Source: Auanema rhodensis (taxonomy: Eukaryota; Nematoda; Chromadorea; Rhabditida; Rhabditidae). From it: a DNA stretch of 64,000 nucleotides. The stretch is from the NCBI GenBank assembly GCA_964057225.1, contig OZ059900.1:23575638-23639637 (forward strand), given 5' to 3'. The translations under genes and the position numbers were made by a program. The notes below the pieces were generated by a model. It ran no database searches. It was given only the letters and a program-made list of their open reading frames with translations, and had not been told where the DNA came from. Below, piece by piece: positions 23,257 to 34,093 of this stretch. Numbering within the stretch: position 1 is the stretch's first letter; each line of letters starts with the position of its first letter.

Positions 23257-24185
23257 TAATTTTCTAACCCCTGTTTTTTTGTCGTGAAAGTGGAATTAGA
23301 CGTTGTAGGAACAATTTTGAGCTAGGTTTCATTGACATTGCATGAGTTTGAACACATGAAATCGTAAGTCAAAACCTTGTTTACAGCGAAATTTCCAAAA
23401 ACTGGTTTTCCAGCATAATAAAATATTTCTCATGGGAAATACTGTGTTTTTGTATTTTTATAGTGTTCAGCATGTAAAATGCTTCATTTTAGTATGTAAC
23501 ACGCTGAAATTCGTTGCATTTGACGACTCATATGAACAAAAATCGATTTAATCAATATTAGCCATAAAGGGCGTGCCCTCAGAATATGCTAATTTCCTTA
23601 ATTTTCTAACCCCTGTTTTTTTGTCGTGAAAGTGGAACTAGACGTTGTAGGAACAATTTTGAGCTAGGTTTCATTGACATTGCATGAGTTTGAACACATG
23701 AAATCGTAAGTCAAAACCTTGTTTACAGCGAAATTTCCAAAAACTGGTTTTCCAGCATAATAAAATATTTCTCATGGGAAAAACTGTGTTTTTGTATTCT
23801 TCTAGTGTTCAGCATGTAAAATGCTTCATTTTAGTATGTAACACGCTGAAATTCGTTGCATTTGACGACTCATATGAACAAAAATCGATTTAATCAATAT
23901 TAGCCATAAGGGGCGTGCCCTCAGAATATGCTAATTTCCTTAACTTTCTAACCCCTGTTTTTTGTCGTGAAAGTGGAACTAGACGTTGTAGGAACAATTT
24001 TGAGCTAGGTTTCATTGACATTGCATGAGTTTGAACACATGAAATCGTAAGTCAAAACCTTGTTTACAGCGAAATTCCCAAAAACTGGTTTTCCAGCATA
24101 ATAAAATATTTCTCATGGGAAATACTGTGTTTTTGTATTTTTCTAGTGTTCAGCATGTAAAATACTTCATTTTAGTATGTAACAC
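23257..24185 (+). repeat. Degenerating edge of satellite 1 (monomers 69-71)
   Basis: The last three monomers leave the trimer pattern and collect private changes: A at 23568 (cataaaggg), A at 23782 (gaaaaactg), C at 23799 (gtattcttc), C at 23944 (taactttct), a one-base contraction of the seven-T tract to six near 23960 (the only length change I found in satellite 1), and C at 24077 (aaattccca). Copy 71 is cut after aacac at 24185. Excess divergence at an array border is the expected result of less frequent homogenisation there. Confidence 0.88.
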
Positions 24186-24186
24186 T
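24185..24186. other. Abrupt junction between satellite 1 and satellite 2
   Basis: Satellite 1 stops within gtatgtaacac and the next bases, tttaatacaa, are satellite 2. Satellite 1 would have continued gctgaaatt; satellite 2 is normally preceded by gacagc. The C at 24185 fits both families, so the join shows at most one base of microhomology. There is no transposon, target-site duplication or unique sequence between them. Both arrays are on the same strand as written, but they are unrelated, so relative orientation has no obvious meaning. Confidence 0.95.
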
Positions 24187-24883
24187 TTAATACAATACGA
24201 CTTAGCTTACTCAATCATATCAAGCTTCATGAACAGGGACTGCTTGTGTAATAGATGATAGCAATGATAGTTTCGTTTTTTTTTTTAATTAACTTTCCAG
24301 TACGCGAGTTATAATATTTAGAACGCGATTCCTTGATAATGAAAAACTTTCAGAGCCTGCACTGATAATATAATTGGAAACAGGCAGTACGCAATACGCA
24401 AACATTTGAATGACAGCTTTATTACAATACGACTTAGTTTACTCAATTATATCAAGCTTCATGAACACGGACTGCTTGTGTAATATATAATAGCAATAAT
24501 AGTTTCGTTTCTGTTTTTAATTAACTTTCCTGTACGCGAGTTATAATATTTAGAACGTGATTCCTTGATTATGAAAAACTTTCAGAGCCTGCACTGATAA
24601 TATAATTGGAAACAGGCAGTACGCAATACGCAAACATTTGATGACAGCTTTATTACAATACGACTTAGTTTACTCAATTATATCAAGCTTCATGAACACG
24701 GACTGCTTGTGCAATAGATGATAGCAATGATAGTTTCGTTTCTTTTTTTAATTAACTTTCCAGTACGCGAGTTATAATATTTAGAACGCGATTCCTTGAT
24801 AATGAAAAACTTTCAGAGCCTGCACTGATAATATAATTGGAAACAGGCAGTACGCAATACGCAAACATTTGAATGACAGCTGT
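24186..24883 (+). repeat. Left edge of satellite 2, monomers 1-3
   Basis: The first three copies begin at 24189, 24421 and 24652. Copy 1 mixes class markers (gcttac and aacaggg as in the E class, gcttgtgt as in the common class) and has a pure T run in place of tttcttttttt near 24276-24286. Copy 2 is one base short because of ttgatgac for ttgaatgac near 24640. The edge is less divergent than the satellite 1 edge on the other side of the junction. Confidence 0.85.
24388..24401 (+). repeat. Seven-base tandem repeat that underlies the 225/232-bp length change (first copy given)
   Basis: Positions 24388-24394 and 24395-24401 are both TACGCAA. Loss of one copy gives the 225-bp form with cagtacgcaaacat, first seen near 29924. 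A different 7-bp loss between the flanking gca repeats gives caggcaatacgcaaac, first seen near 25075. A third 225-bp form, caggcaatactaaaac, occurs in the five D-class monomers. The segment is therefore a deletion hot spot within the monomer. Confidence 0.85.
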
Positions 24884-26254
24884 ATTACAATACGACTTAG
24901 TTTACTCAATTATATCAAGCTTCATGAACACGGACTGCTTGTGTAATATATAATAGCAATAATAGTTTCGTTTCTGTTTTTAATTAACTTTCCTGTACGC
25001 GAGTTATCATATTTAGAACGCGATTGCTTCATAATGAAAAATGTTTAGAGCCTGCACTGATAATATAACTGGCAACAGGCAATACGCAAACATTTGAATG
25101 ACAGCTTTATTACAATACGACTTAGTTTACTCAATCATATCAAGCTTCATGAACACGGACTGTTTGTGCAATAGATGATAGCAATGATAGTTTCGTTTCT
25201 TTTTTTAATTAACTTTCCAGTACGCGAGTTATAATATTTAGAACGCGATTCCTTGATAATGAAAAACTTTCAGAGCCTGCACTGATAATATAATTGGAAA
25301 CAGGCAGTACGCAATACGCAAACATTTGAATGACAGCTGTATTACAATACGACTTAGTTTACTCAATTATATCAAGCTTCATGAACACGGACTGCTTGTG
25401 TAATATATAATAGCAATAATAGTTTCGTTTCTGTTTTTAATTAACTTTCCTGTACGCGAGTTATCATATTTAGAACGCGATTGCTTCATAATGAAAAATG
25501 TTTAGAGCCTGCACTGATAATATAACTGGCAACAGGCAATACGCAAACATTTGAATGACAGCTTTATTACAATACGACTTAGTTTACTCAATCATATCAA
25601 GCTTCATGAACACGGACTGTTTGTGCAATAGATGATAGCAATGATAGTTTCGTTTCTTTTTTTAATTAACTTTCCAGTACGCGAGTTATAATATTTAGAA
25701 CGCGATTCCTTGATAATGAAAAACTTTCAGAGCCTGCACTGATAATATAATTGGAAACAGGCAGTACGCAATACGCAAACATTTGAATGACAGCTTTATT
25801 ACAATACGACTTAGTTTACTCAATTATATCAAGCTTCATGAACACGGACTGCTTGTGTAATATATAATAGCAATAATAGTTTCGTTTCTGTTTTTAATTA
25901 ACTTTCCTGTGCGCGAGTTATCATATTTAGAACGCGATTGCTTCATAATGAAAAATGTTTAGAGCCTGCACTGATAATATAACTGGCAACAGGCAATACG
26001 CAAACATTTGAATGACAGCTTTATTACAATACGACTTAGTTTACTCAATCATATCAAGCTTCATGAACACGGACTGTTTGTGCAATAGATGATAGCAATG
26101 ATAATTTCGTTTCTGTTTTTAATTAACTTTCCTGTACGCGAGTTATAATATTTAGAACGTGATTCCTTGATTATGAAAAACTTTCAGAGCCTGCACTGAT
26201 AATATAATTGGAAACAGGCAGTACGCAATACGCAAACATTTGAATGACAGCTTT
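24884..26254 (+). repeat. 457-bp satellite 2 dimer, two good copies and one diverged
   Basis: Each unit is a 225-bp C-class monomer (tcatatttag, gcgattgcttcataatg, aactggcaac, 7 bp missing) followed by a 232-bp B-class monomer (ctgtttgtgc, gatgatagcaatgat, ccagtacg, gcgattccttgataatg). Units 24884-25340 and 25341-25797 look identical, including ctgtattac at the left border. The third unit, 25798-26254, has tgtgcgcgag near 25909 and its second monomer switches to the common class halfway (hybrid monomer 26023-26254). Confidence 0.88.
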
Positions 26255-28335
26255 ATTACAATACGACTTAGTTTACTCAATTATATCAAGCTTCATGAAC
26301 ACGGACTGCTTGTGTAATATATAATAGCAATAATAGTTTCGTTTCTGTTTTTAATTAACTTTCCAGTACGCGAGGTATAATATTTAGAACGCGATTCCTT
26401 GATAATGAAAAACTTTCAGAGCCTGCACTGATAATATAATTGGAAACAGGCAGTACGCAATACGCAAATATTTGAATGACAGCTTTATTACAATACGACT
26501 TAGTTTACTCAATTATATCAAGCTTCATGAACACGGACTGCTTGTGTAATATATAATAACAATAATAGTTTCGTTTCTGTTTTTAATTAACTTTCCTGTA
26601 CGCGAGTTATAATATTTAGAACGTGATTCCTTGATTATGAAAAACTTTCAGAGCCTGCACTGATAATATAACTGGAAACAGGCAGTACGCAATACGCAAA
26701 CATTTGAATGACAGCTTTATTACAATACGACTCAGTTTACTCAATTATATCAAGCTTCATGAACACGGACTGCTTGTGTAATATATAATAGCAATAATAG
26801 TTTCGTTTCTGTTTTTAATTAACTTTCCTGTACGCGAGTTATAATATTTAGAACGTGATTCCTTGATTATGAAAAACTTTCAGAGCCTGCACTGATAATA
26901 TAATTGGAAACAGGCAGTACGCAATACGCAAACATTTGAATGACAGCTTTATTACAATACGACTTAGTTTACTCAATTATATCAAGCTTCATGAACACGG
27001 ACTGCTTGTGTAATATATAATAGCAATAATAGTTTCGTTTCTGTTTTTAATTAACTTTCCTGTACGCGAGTTATCATATTTAGAACGCGATTGCTTCATA
27101 ATGAAAAATGTTTAGAGCCTGCACTGATAATATAACTGGCAACAGGCAATACGCAAACATTTGAATGACAGCTTTATTACAATACGACTTAGTTTACTCA
27201 ATCATACCAATCTTCATGAACACGGACTGTTTGTGTAATAGATAATAGCAATAATAGTTTCGTTTCTGTTTTTAATTAACTTTCCTGTACGCGAGTTATA
27301 ATATTTAGAACGTGATTCCTTGATTATGAAAAATTTTTAGAGCCTGCACTGATAATATAACTGGAAACAGGCAGTACGCGATACGCAAATATTTGAATGA
27401 CAGCTTTATTACAATACGACTTAGTTTACTCAATTATATCAAGCTTCATGAACACGGACTGCTTGTGTAATATATAATAGCAATAATAGTTTCGTTTCTG
27501 TTTTTAATTAACTTTCCTGTACGCGAGTTATAATATTTAGAACGTGATTCCTTGATTATGAAAAACTTTCAGAGCCTGCACTGATAATATAATTGGAAAC
27601 AGGCAGTACGCAATACGCAAACATTTGAATGACAGCTTTATTACAATACGACTTAGTTTACTCAATTATATCAAGCTTCATGAACACGGACTGCTTGTGT
27701 AATATATAATAGCAATAATAGTTTCGTTTCTGTTTTTAATTAACTTTCCTGTACGCGAGTTATAATATTTAGAACGTGATTCCTTGATTATGAAAAACTT
27801 TCAGAGCCTGCACTGATAATATAATTGGAAACAGGCAGTACGCAATACGCAAACATTTGAATGACAGCTTTATTACAATACGACTCAGTTTACTCAATTA
27901 TATCAAGCTTCATGAACACGGACTGCTTGTGTAATATATAATAGCAATAATAGTTTCGTTTCTGTTTTTAATTAACTTTCCTGTACGCGAGTTATAATAT
28001 TTAGAACGTGATTCCTTGATTATGAAAAACTTTCAGAGCCTGCACTGATAATATAATTGGAAACAGGCAGTACGCAATACGCAAACATTTGAATGACAGC
28101 TTTAATACAATACGACTTAGTTTACTCAATTATATCAAGCTTCATGAACACGGACTGCTTGTGTAATATATAATAGCAATAATAGTTTCGTTTCTGTTTT
28201 TAATTAACTTTCCTGTACGCGAGTTATAATATTTAGAACGTGATTCCTTGATTATGAAAAACTTTCAGAGCCTGCACTGATAATATAATTGGAAACAGGC
28301 AGTACGCAATACGCAAACATTTGAATGACAGCTTT
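26255..28335 (+). repeat. Satellite 2 segment of mostly common-class monomers
   Basis: Nine monomers from 26255, mainly the common class (ttatatcaagc, gcttgtgtaatatataatag, gtgattccttgattatg, aattggaaac). Exceptions are 26255-26486, which has a B-class second half with gcgaggtata; 26951-27175, a 225-bp C-class copy; and 27176-27407, which starts with the cataccaatc marker and ends with gcgatacgcaaatat. No internal higher-order period is clear. Confidence 0.82.
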
Positions 28336-30634
28336 AATACAATACGACTTAGCTTACTCAATCATATCAAGCTTCATGAACAGGGACTGTTTGTGTAATA
28401 GATGATAGCAATGATAGTTTCGTTTCTTTTTTTAATTAACTTTCCAGTACGCGAGTTATCATATTTAGAACGCGATTGCTTCATAATGAAAAATGTTTAG
28501 AGCCTGCACTGATAATATAACTGGAAACAGGCAGTACGCGATACGCAAATATTTGAATGACAGCTTTATTACAATACGACTTAGTTTACTCAATTATATC
28601 AAGCTTCATGAACACGGACTGCTTGTGTAATATATAATAGCAATAATAGTTTCGTTTCTGTTTTTAATTAACTTTCCTGTACGCGAGTTATAATATTTAG
28701 AACGTGATTCCTTGATTATGAAAAACTTTCAGAGCCTGCACTGATAATATAATTGGAAACAGGCAGTACGCAATACGCAAACATTTGAATGACAGCTTTA
28801 TTACAATACGACTTAGTTTACTCAATTATATCAAGCTTCATGAACACGGACTGCTTGTGTAATATATAATAGCAATAATAGTTTCGTTTCTGTTTTTAAT
28901 TAACTTTCCTGTACGCGAGTTGTAATATTTAGAACGTGATTCCTTGATTATGAAAAACTTTCAGAGCCTGCACTGATAATATAATTGGAAACAGGCAGTA
29001 CGCAATACGCAAACATTTGAATGACAGCTTTATTACAATACGACTTAGTTTACTCAATTATATCAAGCTTCATGAACACGGACTGCTTGTGTAATATATA
29101 ATAGCAATAATAGTTTCGTTTCTGTTTTTAATTAACTTTCCTGTACGCGAGTTATAATATTTAGAACGTGATTCCTTGATTATGAAAAACTTTCAGAGCC
29201 TGCACTGATAATATAACTGGAAACAGGCAGTACGCAATACGCAAACATTTGAATGACAGCTTTATTACAATACGACTCAGTTTACTCAATTATATCAAGC
29301 TTCATGAACACGGACTGCTTGTGTAATAGATAATAGCAATAATAGTTTCGTTTCTGTTTTTAATTAACTTTCCTGTACGCGAGTTATAAAATTTAGAACG
29401 TGATTCCTTGATTATGAAAAATTTTTAGAGCCTGCACTGATAATATAACTGGAAACAGGCAGTACGCGATACGCAAATATTTGAATGACAGCTTTATTAC
29501 AATACGACTTAGTTTACTCAATTATATCAAGCTTCATGAACACGGACTGCTTGTGTAATATATAATAGCAATAATAGTTTCGTTTCTGTTTTTAATTAAC
29601 TTTCCTGTACGCGAGTTATAATATTTAGAACGTGATTCCTTGATTATGAAAAACTTTCAGAGCCTGCACTGATAATATAATTGGAAACAGGCAGTACGCA
29701 ATACGCAAACATTTGAATGACAGCTTTATTACAATACGACTTAGTTTACTCAATTATATCAAGCTTCATGAACACGGACTGCTTGTGTAATATATAATAG
29801 CAATAATAGTTTCGTTTCTGTTTTTAATTAACTTTCCTGTACGCGAGTTATAATATTTAGAACGTGATTCCTTGATTATGAAAAACTTTCAGAGCCTGCA
29901 CTGATAATATAATTGGAAACAGGCAGTACGCAAACATTTGAATGACAGCTTTATTACAATACGACTTAGTTTACTCAATTATATCAAGCTTCATGAACAC
30001 GGACTGCTTGTGTAATATATAATAGCAATAATAGTTTCGTTTCTGTTTTTAATTAACTTTCCTGTACGCGAGTTATAATATTTAGAACGTGATTCCTTGA
30101 TTATGAAAAACTTTCAGAGCCTGCACTGATAATATAATTGGAAACAGGCAGTACGCAATACGCAAACATTTGAATGACAGCTTTAATACAATACGACTTA
30201 GTTTACTCAATCATACCAATCTTCATGAACACGGACTGTTTGTGTAATAGATAATAGCAATGATAATTTCGTTTCTTTTTTCAATTAACTTTCCAGTACG
30301 CGAGTTATTATATTTAGAACGTGATTCCTTCATAATGAAAAATTTTTAGAGCCTGCACTGATAATATAACTGGAAACAGGCAATACTAAAACATTTGAAT
30401 GACAGCTTTATTACAATACGACTTAGTTTACTCAATCATATCAAGCTTCATGAACACGGACTGCTTGTGTAATATATAATAGCAATAATAGTTTCGTTTC
30501 TGTTTTTAATTAACTTTCCTGTACGCGAGTTATAATATTTAGAACGTGATTCCTTGATTATGAAAAACTTTCAGAGCCTGCACTGATAATATAATTGGAA
30601 ACAGGCAGTACGCAAACATTTGAATGACAGCTTT
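28336..30634 (+). repeat. 2299-bp ten-monomer block of satellite 2, copy 1
   Basis: This ten-monomer block starts with an E-class monomer (gacttagcttac, aacaggg, tcatattt, gcgatacgcaaatat). It runs through common-class copies, one with gttgtaat, one with gttataaaatt and gactcag, then a 225-bp copy, and ends with a 225-bp D-class monomer (cataccaatc, ttttttcaatt, ttattatat, caatactaaaac). It recurs at 31795, 36407 and 42859 with exactly the same length. Conserved order of rare markers shows the block was copied as a unit. Confidence 0.88.
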
Positions 30635-31794
30635 ATTACAATACGACTTAGTTTACTCAATTATATCAAGCTTCATGAACACGGACTGTTTGTGCAATAG
30701 ATGATAGCAATGATAGTTTCGTTTCTTTTTTTAATTAACTTTCCAGTACGCGAGTTATAATATTTAGAACGCGATTCCTTGATAATGAAAAACTTTCAGA
30801 GCCTGCACTGATAATATAATTGGAAACAGGCAGTACGCAATACGCAAACATTTGAATGACAGCTTTATTACAATACGACTTAGTTTACTCAATTATATCA
30901 AGCTTCATGAACACGGACTGCTTGTGTAATATATAATAGCAATAATAGTTTCGTTTCTGTTTTTAATTAACTTTCCTGTACGCGAGTTATAATATTTAGA
31001 ACGTGATTCCTTGATTATGAAAAACTTTCAGAGCCTGCACTGATAATATAATTGGAAACAGGCAGTACGCAATACGCAAACATTTGAATGACAGCTTTAA
31101 TACAATACGACTTAGTTTACTCAATTATATCAAGCTTCATGAACACGGACTGCTTGTGTAATATATAATAGCAATAATAGTTTCGTTTCTGTTTTTAATT
31201 AACTTTCCTGTACGCGAGTTATAATATTTAGAACGTGATTCCTTGATTATGAAAAACTTTCAGAGCCTGCACTGATAATATAATTGGAAACAGGCAGTAC
31301 GCAATACGCAAACATTTGAATGACAGCTTTATTACAATACGACTTAGTTTACTCAATTATATCAAGCTTCATGAACACGGACTGCTTGTGTAATATATAA
31401 TAGCAATAATAGTTTCGTTTCTGTTTTTAATTAACTTTCCTGTACGCGAGTTATAATATTTAGAACGTGATTCCTTGATTATGAAAAACTTTCAGAGCCT
31501 GCACTGATAATATAATTGGAAACAGGCAGTACGCAATACGCAAACATTTGAATGACAGCTTTAATACAATACGACTTAGTTTACTCAATTATATCAAGCT
31601 TCATGAACACGGACTGCTTGTGTAATATATAATAGCAATAATAGTTTCGTTTCTGTTTTTAATTAACTTTCCTGTACGCGAGTTATAATATTTAGAACGT
31701 GATTCCTTGATTATGAAAAACTTTCAGAGCCTGCACTGATAATATAATTGGAAACAGGCAGTACGCAATACGCAAACATTTGAATGACAGCTTT
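30635..31794 (+). repeat. Five-monomer spacer between ten-monomer blocks 1 and 2
   Basis: The first monomer, 30635-30866, is a hybrid: its start is common class (ttatatcaagc) and from ctgtttgtgc onward it is B class. Four common-class monomers follow, two with the aatac start. The hybrid breakpoint lies within about 30 bases between the two markers, near 30664-30690. Confidence 0.82.
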
Positions 31795-34093
31795 AATACA
31801 ATACGACTTAGCTTACTCAATCATATCAAGCTTCATGAACAGGGACTGTTTGTGTAATAGATGATAGCAATGATAGTTTCGTTTCTTTTTTTAATTAACT
31901 TTCCAGTACGCGAGTTATCATATTTAGAACGCGATTGCTTCATAATGAAAAATGTTTAGAGCCTGCACTGATAATATAACTGGAAACAGGCAGTACGCGA
32001 TACGCAAATATTTGAATGACAGCTTTATTACAATACGACTTAGTTTACTCAATTATATCAAGCTTCATGAACACGGACTGCTTGTGTAATATATAATAGC
32101 AATAATAGTTTCGTTTCTGTTTTTAATTAACTTTCCTGTACGCGAGTTGTAATATTTAGAACGTGATTCCTTGATTATGAAAAACTTTCAGAGCCTGCAC
32201 TGATAATATAATTGGAAACAGGCAGTACGCAATACGCAAACATTTGAATGACAGCTTTATTACAATACGACTTAGTTTACTCAATTATATCAAGCTTCAT
32301 GAACACGGACTGCTTGTGTAATATATAATAGCAATAATAGTTTCGTTTCTGTTTTTAATTAACTTTCCTGTACGCGAGTTGTAATATTTAGAACGTGATT
32401 CCTTGATTATGAAAAACTTTCAGAGCCTGCACTGATAATATAATTGGAAACAGGCAGTACGCAATACGCAAACATTTGAATGACAGCTTTATTACAATAC
32501 GACTTAGTTTACTCAATTATATCAAGCTTCATGAACACGGACTGCTTGTGTAATATATAATAGCAATAATAGTTTCGTTTCTGTTTTTAATTAACTTTCC
32601 TGTACGCGAGTTATAATATTTAGAACGTGATTCCTTGATTATGAAAAACTTTCAGAGCCTGCACTGATAATATAACTGGAAACAGGCAGTACGCAATACG
32701 CAAACATTTGAATGACAGCTTTATTACAATACGACTCAGTTTACTCAATTATATCAAGCTTCATGAACACGGACTGCTTGTGTAATAGATAATAGCAATA
32801 ATAGTTTCGTTTCTGTTTTTAATTAACTTTCCTGTACGCGAGTTATAAAATTTAGAACGTGATTCCTTGATTATGAAAAATTTTTAGAGCCTGCACTGAT
32901 AATATAACTGGAAACAGGCAGTACGCGATACGCAAATATTTGAATGACAGCTTTATTACAATACGACTTAGTTTACTCAATTATATCAAGCTTCATGAAC
33001 ACGGACTGCTTGTGTAATATATAATAGCAATAATAGTTTCGTTTCTGTTTTTAATTAACTTTCCTGTACGCGAGTTATAATATTTAGAACGTGATTCCTT
33101 GATTATGAAAAACTTTCAGAGCCTGCACTGATAATATAATTGGAAACAGGCAGTACGCAATACGCAAACATTTGAATGACAGCTTTATTACAATACGACT
33201 TAGTTTACTCAATTATATCAAGCTTCATGAACACGGACTGCTTGTGTAATATATAATAGCAATAATAGTTTCGTTTCTGTTTTTAATTAACTTTCCTGTA
33301 CGCGAGTTATAATATTTAGAACGTGATTCCTTGATTATGAAAAACTTTCAGAGCCTGCACTGATAATATAATTGGAAACAGGCAGTACGCAAACATTTGA
33401 ATGACAGCTTTATTACAATACGACTTAGTTTACTCAATTATATCAAGCTTCATGAACACGGACTGCTTGTGTAATATATAATAGCAATAATAGTTTCGTT
33501 TCTGTTTTTAATTAACTTTCCTGTACGCGAGTTATAATATTTAGAACGTGATTCCTTGATTATGAAAAACTTTCAGAGCCTGCACTGATAATATAATTGG
33601 AAACAGGCAGTACGCAATACGCAAACATTTGAATGACAGCTTTAATACAATACGACTTAGTTTACTCAATCATACCAATCTTCATGAACACGGACTGTTT
33701 GTGTAATAGATAATAGCAATGATAATTTCGTTTCTTTTTTCAATTAACTTTCCAGTACGCGAGTTATTATATTTAGAACGTGATTCCTTCATAATGAAAA
33801 ATTTTTAGAGCCTGCACTGATAATATAACTGGAAACAGGCAATACTAAAACATTTGAATGACAGCTTTATTACAATACGACTTAGTTTACTCAATCATAT
33901 CAAGCTTCATGAACACGGACTGCTTGTGTAATATATAATAGCAATAATAGTTTCGTTTCTGTTTTTAATTAACTTTCCTGTACGCGAGTTATAATATTTA
34001 GAACGTGATTCCTTGATTATGAAAAACTTTCAGAGCCTGCACTGATAATATAATTGGAAACAGGCAGTACGCAAACATTTGAATGACAGCTTT
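31795..34093 (+). repeat. 2299-bp ten-monomer block of satellite 2, copy 2
   Basis: Offset 3459 bp from copy 1, with the same order of E, common, gactcag/gttataaaatt, 225-bp and D-class monomers. The main difference seen is that two successive monomers carry gttgtaat (in the copies starting 32027 and 32259) against one in copies 1, 3 and 4, a sign of local gene conversion. Confidence 0.88.

Larger units (their letters stand above)
1..24185 (+). repeat. Satellite 1 array, 342-bp monomer, 70 full copies plus a partial one
   Basis: This is a head-to-tail satellite array, all copies in one orientation. Counting from base 1, monomers begin at 1 + 342n; the copy at 23599 is exactly number 70, so the first 69 intervals carry no net indel. 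Copy 71 starts at 23941 and stops at 24185, after about 246 of 342 monomer positions. One monomer has 58 C and 59 G (about 34% G+C) and 10 CpG, equal to expectation. Copies differ mainly at about eleven diagnostic sites, for example monomer position 40 (T/C), 52-53 (CG/CA/GG), 169 (A/T), 179 (G/A), 266 (G/C) and 316 (G/T). No gene lies inside: forward stops at monomer positions 1, 29 and 9 and reverse stops at 8, 40 and 66 close all six frames. The left end of the array lies outside the window. Function is unknown; such arrays are typical of heterochromatin. Confidence 0.98.

Noticed and set aside
1-24185. Long open reading frame or repeat protein, because 342 is a multiple of three
   Set aside because: Every monomer has stops in all six frames (forward stops at positions 1, 9 and 29; reverse-strand stops at 8, 40 and 66), so no frame stays open beyond one period.
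24240-24300. Poly-T tract near 24276-24286 as a retroelement tail at the junction
   Set aside because: It is the normal T-rich tract of the monomer with its single C changed to T; no element or target-site duplication adjoins it.
24352-24385. Hammerhead-ribozyme-like core (ctgataa ... ggaaac) in satellite 2
   Set aside because: The conserved CUGANGA core has A in place of the catalytic G, and the 8 bases before gaaac cannot form stem II. Some satellites do carry hammerheads, but this one does not show the fold.
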